64,000 nucleotides of DNA from Chamaecrista fasciculata (lineage: Eukaryota > Streptophyta > Magnoliopsida > Fabales > Fabaceae). The notes below the pieces were generated by a model, which was not told the origin of the DNA, did not search any database, and saw nothing but the letters and a program-made list of their open reading frames with translations. Shown here one piece after another: positions 44,328 to 56,700 of this stretch. The position numbers and the translations under genes are program-made. Positions within the stretch are counted from its first letter, which is position 1, and each line of letters starts with the position of its first letter. The stretch is taken from assembly GCA_003254925.1 (NCBI GenBank), contig QANZ01036032.1:110169-174168 (forward strand), given 5' to 3'.

Positions 44328-47300
44328 ATACATTTATCCAACTGTAAAGAATAACGTGGTAAATGGCAACTAATGAAATCTATTTAAATCCTACTGTTGA
44401 TTATGTAGATGAACTGCATGGACTTGCTCTTGGGAGGAACATCATTAAAAACTTGCATATGGCTGGGAAAGATGTCTTGGAAAATGGACTACAAAACATA
44501 AAATATGAATATAAAGAGCCACTGTATGATATCCAAGAACTTCGTTCTATTGCTCCAACTGATCTTAAGCAGCAATTTGATATCCGATCAGTTATTGCTC
44601 GAATTGTAGACGGAAGTGAATTTGACGAATTCAAGAAATTATATGGGACTGTAAGGGCATAATCACCTGAATTTATAGCTGCTTAAACACTGTTTTTTGT
44701 TGTTTTTACGTTCTCATAAAGTATCTTTGCAGACTCTTGTAACAGGATTTGCTAGAATATTTGGACAGCCTGTTGGAATTATTGGAAACAACGGCATTTT
44801 ATTCAATGAATCTGCGCTGAAGGGGGCTCATTTCATTGAAATATGTACTCAGCGAAATATTCCATTGGTCTTCCTTCAAAACATCACTGGATTCATGGTA
44901 TGAATTTTAGCTATCTCCTCTGTTGCTTTGGCTAGTATGCTTGTGTCGTTATGTCCTATGTGGATCGATTCCCTTTCCTACAAACCTACTTCAGTAAACT
45001 GTTTAATAACTTAATGCTCAAATGTAGGAAATGATGTTGTACTTGTATTAACTGACAAGGTATGGGGAATTTCTAAGATCTCTATCACTACTAAGGTATA
45101 TGAGCTCTATGATTGATAAACTGTAAGGAACAGGAAAATCCAAGAATTAACAAGTTAAATTTACTAGAAAAGTGATAGTGAGTAGATAAAGGAAATGAAG
45201 ATGAGCTGAGTCATTGTAAAAGTACCTTCTTCCACATCATGAAAGCGTGTGTTGATTGATCTATCCTTCTATACAGAAAATGTAGTGTGTGCCTTCAACT
45301 AGGCTTTAGCAGAATTAAAAATTTTGTGCCATCCATCATTTTATGTATTGAATCATTTTCTCAATTTAAGATTTGTTGACCTTAAATTTTTTCCTGAGCA
45401 ATTTTAATTTGTTTGGTAGGTTGGCTCAAAATCTGAAGCAAATGGCATAGCAAAATCTGGAGCAAAAATGGTCATGGCAGTTTCTTGTGCAAAGGTACAC
45501 TTCCAAACCTCGCCTAGTTTCTTGTGTGATTATTTGGATTTCCTTGTACCCTCTTCTTTATGAGACTTAAGAGAACCTTAATTCCAGCTACTGTTTCTTG
45601 ACTTTGTATCTTATTCCAAACTAATAGGAACAGTTTATTGTTCATATTTTTTTAGCCATATCAAACTATTATTGGCGATTTCATCTGTACTTTGTCCTTT
45701 GTTCCTCCCATTAAGCTTTCAGCCTCCTCCTTACTGCTCAAATAGATTGCAGACTTTAGTCAGTTAGTTGATTAACCCTTTACCTTTTACTGGATCAATG
45801 AAAGAGAACCCAGCTGCCTAATTATAACATATTCTGTATTGGTCTAATTGACTAATTTACAGTTGCTAAGCCAGAGCAAGTTTATCTAATTATAATTATT
45901 AGTGTTTTGAAATGTGCTTCCCTTACGGGAATTTGCTTTTCCCTTCATATGAAGACTTGAAGAGAAAAAGTAAGAAGGTAGGACATTCATTGATACCAAG
46001 AGACTATTCTTTATAGATAAAAATTTGGTTGCTGATGTTAGCTTATTTTTACAACTGTACTCCTATGACCTCACATTTGTTCTCATACTTTATTTGAGGC
46101 TTATATAAGTCAATTTAATTTAATGAGAAGACTAAACGACGTCAGTTAATCTTTTTAGTAATTTGTAAAGGTAGATTTTAAAGCATGGCAGAGATCCTTT
46201 GAGGATAAATAATAATTTTTGTTTTCATTCAATACATTCAGGTTCCTAAAATCACTATAATTGTTGGTGGAAGCTTTGGCGCTGGAAACTATGCAATGTG
46301 TGGCCGTGCATATAGTCCCGATTTCATGTTCCTTTGGCCAAATGCCAGAATATCTGTGATGGGTGGTGCTCAGGTGGTACATCTCACTTATGGCTATGGA
46401 AAAGTGCTGAAATATCTTATCCTTCTTCAGAAATTATCATCTCGTTCTCACTAATGTCTGCATGCTGTTTTGCTTTTCACTTTTTCAATATCCTGGAACT
46501 ATCTGTGGTTGCCTTTGTTTAAGTGTTTATGCTTATATAATTGTTTATTAGCTTTATCAGATCACTCTCTAGATCCCCTTGCTCAGTTTCATGATAGTTT
46601 TGTTTTCACACTCTCAAGTCCTAAAATACTTTGATTATCCTTGCATTTACTGGCCCCAGTCCAAGCATATTCTGGAGGTTTTTTAAAAAAAAACAAAAAA
46701 CAAAATACAAATTTATGACCACTTTATTGCATTTCTGTTGTACTCTCTGAAATGCATCATGATGGCATGTTTCTACGAGTTATCTTCCATTTAAAATCAA
46801 ACTGTTAATAAAGGTTTCATAAATTATTGGCCACTATCACCTCCTTTGTGAGGAGCTCCTAATATTCTCTGAAACATGATCGTCAGGCTGCTGGCGTGCT
46901 GACCCAAATAGAGAAAGCCAACAAGAAGAAGCAAGGAATTGAGGTAAACTACTATGATTGAGTAAAGCTCTCTATATATATATAATTCTTGAGAACAGCT
47001 AATATAAAATAGTTACCAATAACATGCATGATTTCCCATGGCTTTTGGTTGTTTGACTACTTGTGCACATCATCGTATTAGAAAGAAAAAAGTATCTTTT
47101 TCATCTTTCTATTTTACATTAATTTTTAATTTCGTCGCTAACGTTTGTTTACTATCAATTTTGTCCCAAAAGTTTTGCATTTTGACCAAACTTATCCCTT
47201 GCCCTAACTCTGTCAAGTCATTTGACCGCAGACTCTAATATTTTGTTCATACTTTTAGGATTTATTGTCAAATGTGTCTCCAGAGTTTGAGTGTACTATA

Positions 47301-47747
47301 AAATATGTCCCTAAAGTTTGAGTTCACTGTCAAATATATCCCTTAAAATTATAATCACATAGAGTTTGTCATTAGTCATGTGAAGGAGTTAAAAAAAAGG
47401 GATAAAATTGACCAAAATGTGGAATTTAGGGTTGAAATTGATAGCAAACAAATTTTGAGGATGAAATTGAAAATTGATGTAAAGTTTTGCCTATTAGAAA
47501 AGCCTCCATAAAACAAAGTTTTGTTTATTCATTTATGATGCAGTGGAACAAGGAAGAAGAAGAAAAATTCAAGAAAAAAGTAGTGGAGGCGTATGAGAGA
47601 GAAGGAAGTCCTTATTACTCCACAGCTAGGCTCTGGGATGATGGAGTCATTGATCCAGCTGATACAAGAAAAGTAATTGGTCTCTGCATTTCTGCTTCCT
47701 TGAACCGTGCCCCAGAAAACACCAAATATGGTGTCTTTAGAATGTGA
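42601..47747 (+). CDS. MCCB: 3-methylcrotonyl-CoA carboxylase beta (non-biotinylated) subunit, mitochondrial
   Basis: Ten exons: 42601-42822, 42899-43018, 43571-44005, 44186-44276, 44409-44650, 44733-44897, 45420-45494, 46242-46373, 46887-46943, 47544-47747; all in frame, 580 residues against roughly 590 in Arabidopsis. Carboxyltransferase subunit that moves CO2 from biotin on the alpha subunit to 3-methylcrotonyl-CoA in mitochondrial leucine breakdown. Residues 1 to about 40 ([15 protein letters not shown]...) are basic, serine-rich and acid-poor, a mitochondrial presequence. The carboxyltransferase fold shows [23 protein letters not shown], the glycine-rich [15 protein letters not shown] (225-239), [16 protein letters not shown], and [19 protein letters not shown] in the second half. 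The first of two adjacent ATGs is taken as the start. Exon 3 uses AAG|GTCGGT. Intron 2 contains the segment also found at 30787; intron 9 has a MITE. Confidence 0.97.
44294..44323. repeat. (CT)n microsatellite in MCCB intron
   Basis: Thirty bases of CT repeat just after exon 4, upstream of the exon 5 acceptor. Confidence 0.9.
47085..47491. mobile_element. MULE-like MITE in MCCB intron 9
   Basis: Inverted arms ('attttacattaatttttaatttcgtc' against 'gatgaaattgaaaattgatgtaaa') flanked by a perfect 9-bp duplication TATTAGAAA (47076-47084 and 47492-47500). Non-coding, about 50 bp before the last exon's acceptor. Confidence 0.75.
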
Positions 47748-47923
47748 TTATATTTTGTAATCTTATTCTGTACAGAAACTTGATGTAGCCCGAAATGCTG
47801 AATTGTTACTATTCTGTTAATAAAAGGAAGCGAACTAGGCCAACATGATAATTTAAATAATATAATTTATCATATGATAATTGATATATATCATTAGTTT
47901 TTTTTTTGTAGTGAAAAATAATT

Positions 47924-48289
47924 GGGTAAATTACACTTTGGTACCCTGTGATTTGGTCATATTTCACTTTGGTACTCAGTGGTTTAAAAAATGACACTTT
48001 AGTATCCTGTGGTATTCTCTATTAACACTTTGGTACTCTTTGGAGTTACTTTATAATTTTAACCATAACGAATTTTACAAAAATTACATATTGACCTCAA
48101 AATTGTTTTAAATTTCATTTGAGTCCCTAGATAATATGTATCTAGGGATCTATTTGTAAGTTTTTGAAAATTTTTGGGGTCAATATGTAATTTTTGTATA
48201 ATTTGTTATAGTTAAAATTATAAAATAACCCCAAAGGGTACCAAAGTGAAATATGACCAAATCACAGGGTATCAAAGTGTAATTTACCC
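47924..48289. mobile_element. MULE-like MITE with perfect 9-bp target duplication
   Basis: TIRs GGGTAAATTACACTTTGGTA (left) and inverted on the right; flanked by AAAATAATT at 47915-47923 and 48290-48298. 366 bp, non-coding. Its interior ('ccataacgaattttac... ggggtcaatatgtaatttttg') is shared with the middle of the hAT element at 7384-8012. Confidence 0.85.
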
Positions 48290-48420
48290 AAAATAATTTA
48301 TCATTATTTTAACTGAACTTTTAATTAATTAAATAATTTATCTAACTCGTAACTTTATCAGTTATCATCTTCCTTTAATCTTTTTTATTCTCTTTCCTTT
48401 TGTAATTCTCAATCTAATAA

Positions 48421-49514
48421 ATGATAAATCTAAATAAACCTTCAAAGGAGACAGAAAACAGCAGGCGTCCTGCTACTAAGATGGAAGATAGGCTGATCTG
48501 GTCTAGATCAAAGAGTGGAAAATATACAGTGGCCGATGGCTACAAAGCAATTGCTTCTCAGACAACAAATAGAGGTATTATACTTAATACTTTTCCATGG
48601 AAAGATTTTTGGAAAATTAAACTACCTCTTAGAATCTTAATGTTTATCTGGAGATTTTTGAATTCTGCTCTGCCGTGTGGGGATGTTTTAAGAATCCATC
48701 ATGTCCCGTGTCAATCAAATTGCCCATTTTGTGGGGAACATAATGAGTCTATGGATCATGTGTTTAGAACTTGTGCTTGGCCAAAAGCTATTTGGTTTGG
48801 TATCCCTCTATCCCTTAGAATGGAAGCAATTAGTGAACCCAACATTTTGATCTGGTTATTGAAAAATTGTAATGAATGGCTGAACAACGGTGAAGATGGG
48901 ATGAATCTTATGTGCTGGATTTTTACCTCATTGGATGCAATTTGGCAAGCTAGAAATGAGGCCTTTTGGAAAGGATGCATTCCAGACCCTTCAAAGGTAG
49001 TCCTTAGCATCAAGTCCAGGATGTTGAAGTATAGTGAATTGAGGCACATTAATATGGACAACAATCAGCCTCATGTGCCGAGAGTAACACCAAAGGCTTC
49101 CCTGAAGGCTTTTGAGAATGGTGGCTTTGTGTTTGGATGGAACAAAAAAGGAAGAAACTTATGGCTTGTTGCAATTAAACTAGAAGCAAACTACAGAGTT
49201 ACAAAAGTGTTTGGCAAGCGGGAAAAGGACTCAAAGGCAAAGGTTTGAAGCTTCTCATGTTTATTAGGGAAATTGTGAAGTCACACATACACAGCAGGAC
49301 TCAAGCCACAATGGGAGTACCATCTTCCTACATTTTTAATATTCTTAGTAATGCAATTGGATCAACTGATGAGGTATGGATTAGGAATGATATATGTAAT
49401 TTGTTAAATGGATTTATGTACTCATGGCATGTTAATGGTGAGGAAGTTAACAGGTTTTTAGAACCTGTATGGACATTAGTAGGGAAAGTGTATTTTAGGA
49501 CTGGTATGATATAA
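48421..49514 (+). pseudogene. LINE 3' remnant: reverse-transcriptase zinc-binding domain
   Basis: The frame from 48421 to 49248 encodes a zf-RVT domain: RLIWSRSKSGKYTV, WKIKLPLRILMFIWR, and the CPFC....MDHVFRTCAW zinc motif followed by AIWF, standard for the end of plant LINE ORF2. A frame change near 49245 leads into a second open stretch (49245-49514). No endonuclease or reverse transcriptase is present, so the element is 5'-truncated as usual for LINEs. It ends close to an A-run beside an assembly gap, consistent with a poly-A tail. Not a host gene. Confidence 0.85.
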
Positions 49515-49548
49515 TTCTGTGCGTTTTTTCAAAAAAAAAAAAAAAAAA

Positions 49549-49731
49549 NNNNNNNNNNNNNNNNNNNNNNNNNNNNNNNNNNNNNNNNNNNNNNNNNNNN
49601 NNNNNNNNNNNNNNNNNNNNNNNNNNNNNNNNNNNNNNNNNNNNNNNNNNNNNNNNNNNNNNNNNNNNNNNNNNNNNNNNNNNNNNNNNNNNNNNNNNNN
49701 NNNNNNNNNNNNNNNNNNNNNNNNNNNNNNN
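49549..49731. other. assembly gap (N) within an A-run
   Basis: 183 unresolved bases with 18-19 A residues on each side, so the gap probably lies in the poly-A tail of the LINE. Frames called across it are artefacts. Confidence 1.
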
Positions 49732-49819
49732 AAAAAAAAAAAAAAAAAAATACCAATCACAGACCAAGAAGCTTACGAATAAACTAGTAAAAATACCAAT
49801 AGTATCGTTACCTAAATTC

Positions 49820-51085
49820 TCATTATTTTCCCTTTCACAGAAGAAACCCACGCCATCCATTGCGGTGATCGTCTTCCTTCTACTTCAACTCCAGGTCTCC
49901 TCTCTCTCTCTCTCCTATCCCATACTCATGCTCAGTTTTTTTTTTTTTTCTTTTTACGCTTTTCAATATGATTCATTGCTTCGGGATTGATTACTCTTTT
50001 GCTTCTTGTTCAGGATCTTCTGACTTTATGTCGGTGATGGCGTAATTAACACCCCATTCCTTTCTGTTGTTCAATTTCAAACTGTTCGTTTCTCACTGTT
50101 TGTGGAGCGTCAGATTTGGCTTGGCTTGGCTTGTTTGATTTCCTGACAGGCGCTCGATTAATTGTCTGATTGGCGTGAATAATTATTGGTACTCATCAAA
50201 TTACTTTTTTTTTGGTGTTTGGGATATGTGTTTGTGTGAGTTGGGTTCCGTGTTCTCTGGTCTTTCTCCGGCATGGTTCAAATCTACTATCAGTATAGCA
50301 AAATCTTGTGACAATTGACGAAGCAAAGCTGAACATTCTTTGTCCGATTTGGTTGTTGTCATTATAGTTTCTGCACAAAAATCTGTAAACATAACCAGTC
50401 TGGACGGAATGAGTATGTTGGCACGTTAGACCTTAACTAGCGGATATATATGCTTCTTTTTCTGTCTTTTTTTTGTTTTTTGGTTGCAAGGTTACATGGT
50501 TGAATCACTAACCAGCTTAGGCCGTGTTGGGAAGTTCGTTATGAAGTGATATAATTTTCAGTTATTGGGGTGGGGTATTGGGGACCATTAAATAATATTG
50601 TTACAATACTATGACTCTGTGAATGAAAACATGCCTCAGCCAAAACTGCACTATTAGGATTCCCTAGATGTTGGGATAAATTGTTTAGATGCCTGGCTTA
50701 GCCTGATGAGCAGTATGGATTGTACAATATGTGAACTAACTCAAGCTTGCGTTTGCTTTCCTGGAAACTTGGACGCCCAGTGTACTGATCTTGTAGTTTT
50801 AGTTACTGTTTGTTGGCTTTTTGTTGTTATTTTCTATATCCAGATTACTATGTCTCTTGACCCGTTTCTGACTTGATAGTAAAAAACCTGTACTTTTGTT
50901 TGTTTGGTGGGCCTTGTTTTTCTGTTCCTTGCTGGTTAACGCCGGCATCTATGCCTATAACCTTTCCATTTTATATTTCAGTGAAGGTGGTTTAGATGCA
51001 TTTTAATGTTTGATGATTTTTTTTTTCTTTGGCCAACGGTTGATTTGAACTAGTTTTCCAGGGAATTTTGATTTCTAGTGAGGTA
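49820..51085 (+). promoter_or_regulatory. 5' leader of the NYN/LOTUS gene, probably intron-containing (inferred)
   Basis: Sequence from about 49840 has UTR character (CCATTGCGGTGATCGTCTTC) and a possible donor CAG|GTCTCC at 49894/49895. A good branch/acceptor context TTTTCCAG|GGAATTTTG ends at 51061, 25 bases before the ATG. Between them is T-rich intron-like DNA without conserved coding frame. Inferred from composition and splice-like signals only. Confidence 0.4.
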
Positions 51086-52675
51086 ATGACTACTCCTACC
51101 TCAAATAAATCAGCGTCAATGGTTTCTTCAGATTCCTTGGAACAGAAGGGAAAAAATATGGCTGAACCAAATGCCAACCTGCTTCAATGTCCTTTAAACC
51201 AGCAACCTCGTAGCTCCTTAGATGGTCCAGTTGCTATTCTTTGGGATATTGAAAATTGTCCAGTTCCAAGTGATGTCCGCCCTGAAGATGTAGCTGGTAA
51301 TATAAGAATGGCTTTGAGGGTGCATCCTGTTATTAAAGGAGCAGTTATGACGTTTTCTGCTTATGGGGATTTTAATGCCTTCCCCAGGCGACTTAGGGAG
51401 GGCTGTCAGAGAACTGGTGTTAAACTCATTGATGTTCCCAATGGGAGAAAGGATGCTGCTGACAAAGCTATCTTGGTGGACATGTTCTTATTCGCCCTTG
51501 ACAACCCTCCTCCTTCCTCCATCATGCTTATATCTGGAGATGTTGATTTTGCTCCCGCACTTCACATTCTTGGTCAACGAGGATATACTGTAATTCTTGT
51601 TATCCCTGCTGGCGTGGGTGTTTCATCTGCCCTAAGTAATGCTGGTAAATTTGTCTGGGACTGGCCTAGTGTGGCTCGTGGAGAAGGCTTTGTGCCCCCA
51701 TCAAGGGCTTTGGTACCACCTCGTTTGGGTCCAACTGAGGTTGCTGGATATCTGATGGGGTTCCATATTAATGACAATGCCCTTGGACAAAATGAAGAAG
51801 AAGCAATAGTTTACAAAGGAATGTCACAGAGCTACTTTAACACCAGGGATTTCTCAATGGTGTCACAATCCATGTCTGAATACAACAGTAACCCATTAAA
51901 TGGATCCTCTATTCCGGCGACTATGAGGTCTCATAGCCTTCCAGTGGGATTGAATGATGCTTCAGGGTCCTCAAGTGATCAAAATGAGTGCCCATTGTGG
52001 GTGCAGCCTGGGGATTTAAATGGTTTGAAGGGCCAAATGGTAAGGTTGCTTGAACTCTCTGGGGGATGCCTGCCTCTAACTAGAGTTCCTGCTGAGTACC
52101 AGAAACTTTTTGGGAGGCCTCTTTTTGTATCAGAATACGGGGTATTCAAGTTAGTGAATCTTTTCAAGAAGATGGGTGAAACCATGGCTGTAGAAGGGAA
52201 AGGTAATCGAAAATTTGTGTATCTTCGAAATTGGAAAGCAAGCCCAAGTGCACCTCCTTTGGCTCTAGCACAGAAAGATAAGAAAGGAAGTGGTGCTCAG
52301 GAAGAGAATGTGGAAGTTGTCACAGGTGGATGTTCTTCAGATGAGTTCTCAGATGAAGATAGAATAGTCATCGAAGAGCATGATGAGAGAAGTGGCATAG
52401 CAAAGGGTAATCAGGGAAGAGCATCCAGATGTGAAATTGATGACATTCTTGAGCAGTTCAAGCATGAACTACAGGAGATTCTAGTCAGCTATTCTTGCCC
52501 AATATTCCTCGGTTGTTTTGAAGCAATATACCAGCAACGATACAAGAAATCACTGGAATATCAGAGATTTGGTGTGGACAAGTTGGAGGATTTGCTTGAG
52601 AAAGTGAGTGATGTGGTAGTATTGCATGAAGAACCAGTAAGCAACAGGAAGTTCCTGGCTGCTGTTTCGGGGTAG
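51086..52675 (+). CDS. NYN-domain RNase with LOTUS/OST-HTH domains (MARF1/limkain b1-like)
   Basis: A single uninterrupted 529-codon frame from ATG at 51086. Residues about 48-192 form an NYN (PIN-like) nuclease domain with the acidic residues in AILWDIENCP (Asp54), DKAILVDMF (Asp132) and LISGDVDF (Asp152, Asp154), which would chelate metal for RNA cleavage. A LOTUS/OST-HTH domain follows at about 308-382 (LKGQMVRLLELSGGCLPLTRVPAEYQ...KFVYLRN), and a second divergent one at about 452-525 (FKHELQEILVSYSCPIFLGCFEAIY). The linker 383-450 is acidic. No signal or membrane segment. The combination predicts an RNA-binding endoribonuclease; in animals relatives regulate germline mRNA, in plants the role of this group is poorly known. 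An ATG in a later codon is unlikely given the conserved domain start. Confidence 0.9.
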   Translation: MTTPTSNKSASMVSSDSLEQKGKNMAEPNANLLQCPLNQQPRSSLDGPVAILWDIENCPVPSDVRPEDVAGNIRMALRVHPVIKGAVMTFSAYGDFNAFPRRLREGCQRTGVKLIDVPNGRKDAADKAILVDMFLFALDNPPPSSIMLISGDVDFAPALHILGQRGYTVILVIPAGVGVSSALSNAGKFVWDWPSVARGEGFVPPSRALVPPRLGPTEVAGYLMGFHINDNALGQNEEEAIVYKGMSQSYFNTRDFSMVSQSMSEYNSNPLNGSSIPATMRSHSLPVGLNDASGSSSDQNECPLWVQPGDLNGLKGQMVRLLELSGGCLPLTRVPAEYQKLFGRPLFVSEYGVFKLVNLFKKMGETMAVEGKGNRKFVYLRNWKASPSAPPLALAQKDKKGSGAQEENVEVVTGGCSSDEFSDEDRIVIEEHDERSGIAKGNQGRASRCEIDDILEQFKHELQEILVSYSCPIFLGCFEAIYQQRYKKSLEYQRFGVDKLEDLLEKVSDVVVLHEEPVSNRKFLAAVSG

Positions 52676-53738
52676 AATCTTATGTGTGACTGCTATACCT
52701 TCTAACATTTCTGGTGTACTTAAATGTTTATGATGATTGGTCCGGAAATGCTTGTCTACTCTACCAGTCTTTTCCATTTTTTCACCAGACCAACAAACAT
52801 GTGAGAAGAAATTCTCTGGAAAGACTCCACCAATAAGTTTGAAATCCTATAATCCAGATGTGAGGAGAAAAGACTTCAATTTCTACTTTTTTTTTATAAC
52901 TTATTTCGTTTGCCTCTACATCGGACGGACTCCAGAGTAACTTCGGCTGACTATTAGCCAAAAAAAAAAAGAGTATTTTTCCTGTCTCATCTGGATTATG
53001 GTGAAAAAAACTCTTTTGGAGGGTCTTTCAAGAGAATTTATTTTCCCATATTTGTTGGTCTGGTAAAAATATGGTCTTTTCCACTTCAGTTATCTCTTCT
53101 TCCCACCTTGTAGTTTGTGTAAAGATATGCGGGGCCAAGTGTTTTTTTTTTCATAGTCACTGTGCCTTGCATGGATTTAAATATGTATTAAAGTTACTTG
53201 TTTCACCTGTTCTGTATCTGCTACTACTTACCAATTATTAATAGGAGTTAGTAGTCAGGAGATAAATGTAAACTAGCTTTGTCATTTGTATTTCTTCGAC
53301 ATATACGTCTGAATCCACGTAATTACTCAAGGATTTGTTCAATCATTAGGCATTGCTCTTTGCTTCTCGTATTCAATCTTACTGCATGTCTTTAACTTAA
53401 TTTTACTATGTATCGTTTATGATCATTCAATCAATGAAATGCAAAAGCATAATACTGCCCGTCTTCCAAAAGAATTGTACGTTATCAAATGCTAACATGC
53501 ATTTCTCTGAAAGTGGTGTATAACGACGAATACTGCTTATGTTTTTTCTGTTTAACTTTTTGCAATTACATGCAAAACAGAATAACAGATCATGATTATT
53601 TTCTCAGCTCCCAAGATTCTAACATATGGATACCTCTATACACTTTTCATACTTCTAAACAAGTCCACAAACTTTACAAGTCAGTATATTTGAAATCCCA
53701 TCAAACTTGCTGGTTGCTGATGATCCTAATCATTCGTC
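52676..53738. other. 3' flanks of convergent genes, no gene seen
   Basis: Holds the probable 3' UTRs of the NYN gene (+) and the receptor kinase (-). A minor inverted match ('accagaccaacaaa' at 52786 against 'tttgttggtctggta' at 53050) was noticed. Nothing else recognised. Confidence 0.45.
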
Positions 53739-56700
53739 TTAGGCAGAGGAAATATTTAAAGGAGACTGTGGCGAGTTTGACTCAAGTAAAAAGCTTCTAC
53801 TGCAATAAGACCTTGATGTACTTGAAGAAGAAGCAAGATACCTTCCATCCCCACTCTGAAAAAAATCTTCATTTCTGTATATTTTCCCCTTACTTCTTCC
53901 CTTCTCTTCATTTGCTTCACATTCTTCATCTTCAACAGCTTGTAGAAACCCCCTATGCATAGGTTCTGAAGTCTCGTAAAGAAGCCGAAGGACTTGTTTT
54001 ATGGAAGGCCTTGTCCTGCCTTCTCTCTGGGTGCACCATTCTACTATGGACACAGCTGTTTGAAGCTGATCCAAGTCAAAAGACTCTCTCACATTGGGAT
54101 CCACTAGCTCCATCAACCTTGTTTCTGAATTTAGTCCCATGTATGATTGTGCCCATTCTACCAAATTTTTATTATCTTGAATTGTTCGCCGTCCTGTCAC
54201 GATTTCCAGTAACAGCACCCCAAAACTGTATATATCGCTCTTCTCGGTGAGCTCTTGTGTAATCACATATTGAGGATCCATATAACCTGGAATGCATTTT
54301 ATCATCTGTACTTCAGTAAATATCAAACAAAATTCCTGCTCAATCCCATAACCTTCTCCAAAAGAACCAAAACTGAAAATAGAAGTAGACAAATTCTATA
54401 CCTGGGGTTCCTCGGATATCGGTGTTTACAGCTTCAAAGCCTATAGAACCGTCTTTTGAAGCATGCGCAAGGCCAAAATCAGCTAACTGTCAAATAAGGT
54501 AGTTTAGGAACAAGGAAAAACTTGTCGGCATGATTGTGAAAAGTAAATAAGCGAAAAGGTAGCAGGACATCTGATATCTGAGAGTTACTCTACCTTAGCA
54601 ACAAAATTCTCATCCAGTAAAATGTTGCTAGACTTTATATCTCTATGCCACAGAGGAGGATTACAATAAAAATGAAGGTACTCCTGCTTGCGATCAGAAA
54701 ATGAGAATGAGAAAAAAAACAAGGAAAAAAGGTAGACTACTCTGATAAAGTTCAAAATTAAGAGAGTAATGTGTTCTTGAGAAATTACCAGTGCGTTGGC
54801 CACATCGATGGCAATTTGGACTCGAGTACGCCAACTCAGAGGCGTTTTCCCAGGGGCTGTACAAAGATGAGGTTGGAAATCAATAAAGTAGAAATACATA
54901 AGAGGTTTCAGAGAGGAAACAATCTATTTTAATGATCACAGTGTTACTCGAAAATTCAATTGTGTACTATTTTGTTGCATAGTATGGACATTGAGAGGCA
55001 TACAATGGAGGTGATCTTTCAAGCTTCCATTTTCCATGTACTCATACATTAGAAACCTGCCATGATGAGATGCAGAAGGGTTTGATTTTCTTCAAGTATA
55101 AGATGTCAATGAACACATTTAAGCACACACAAATAAGTACCTCTCTTGATTTTTAACACAAAAACCTCGTAATGCCACAAGATGCCGATGATGCAACCGA
55201 GCAAGAAGCTCTATCTCTCTGCAAAACTCATCTTCACCCTGCTCTGACACTTTGTTCATTCGCTTAACTGCGAAAACTAGACCATCACTAAAATCAGCTT
55301 TATACACTGTTCCAAATCCCCCTTGACCAATCATGGTGCTAAAATCCTTGGTGGCCTTCTTTATCTCCCTGTAATTGAATTTTCTGAACATAGATGAAGG
55401 ACCTGCACAAAATCCCCCACCAAAAAATAAAAAATAATAAACATAAATAGTGGATAATGCTGGGAAAGTAAATAAGGAGACATACCTTCCTGAAATTTCC
55501 ACATTGCACAAGGATGTAAGGCTTTTGAGGAGGTTTTACTTGAATTATCTGGCCCCTCTAGTTCTCTGCTTTTCCGACGAATTAGAACAATCAAGACCAA
55601 AAGCATCATAGCAGCAACAGCTGTGATGGCAATACCAATACCTGGAATCAGTGTCAAGTGGTATGAATGGTGCTTTCTCTTGAGAGGTACATCTAACAGT
55701 GATTGTCTAGGGCTATCAGCAACCAGTGGACTTGGAGAAACCTTGGGAGCCGGCGAAGATTGAGATGGCTCTGAAGCTAGTATCACAGTTGCAATTGTTT
55801 CTTCAGTGACTCCATTGATAACAATTCAAAGACTTATTGTGTTGTAAAAATATTAAATAATGTGTGTATAGAAAAGCAAAAAGACCAGTCATTTTGCACA
55901 CGTTAGCTTTTACAGGCATAGTTCTGTTCCTGAATGAACTTTGAATATAGTTTCTTCTTCATGCAAAAAACATACAAGACCTTCACTTGACAGCTAAAAC
56001 TTTTTGTTGACATACTATTAGACAAGAGGCAATTGTGAGGACAATCTAAAACTACTGAAGTGGAAAACTCACTCAATTTCATCAGCTTCATATTTGATTT
56101 ACTAAAACAGTGAATAAAAATGAAATCATGGACATACTTATGTAAACTGTAAGACATTTAGTCCCTAGTTAAACTAAAAAATATTATTACCGGGGGCGAT
56201 GAGAAGTCCTTGAACCCCAAAGAAACAGCTTGCAATGTCAATGGTAGATATCTCATCAACTTGGCTAGCTAATGCTGCAAAGGTGGCATCACGGCAGGTG
56301 CTGAGTGTTATATTATCTTCAATTCCTATTAGATGATGAAGATAACTTATGCCAGCATTTAAGCACTTCTTGCATTTACTTTCTTCTGTAAGTGGGGCTC
56401 TGCAATTCTTCTTCACCTCCACAAATCTCGGCGACTGCATCATCTGCAAGACAGTAGTTCGACCCTCACACTCATAATTAACCAAGATTTTTGTCCCAAA
56501 ACCACAGAAAACTGTTGCATTTCGTGGAACTCCATAAACTTGCAAGGTCTGAGATATGGTCTGGAGACAATGATCAGAATCATTCGGGTTGACTCCTAGG
56601 TTTCTTGTTGCATTTGCAAAACGAGCAACAGAAACTGCAATGTTAGCATTGATGTATCGGCAACATTTTCCCCTGTCACCTTGGCTAGAGCATATAGAGG

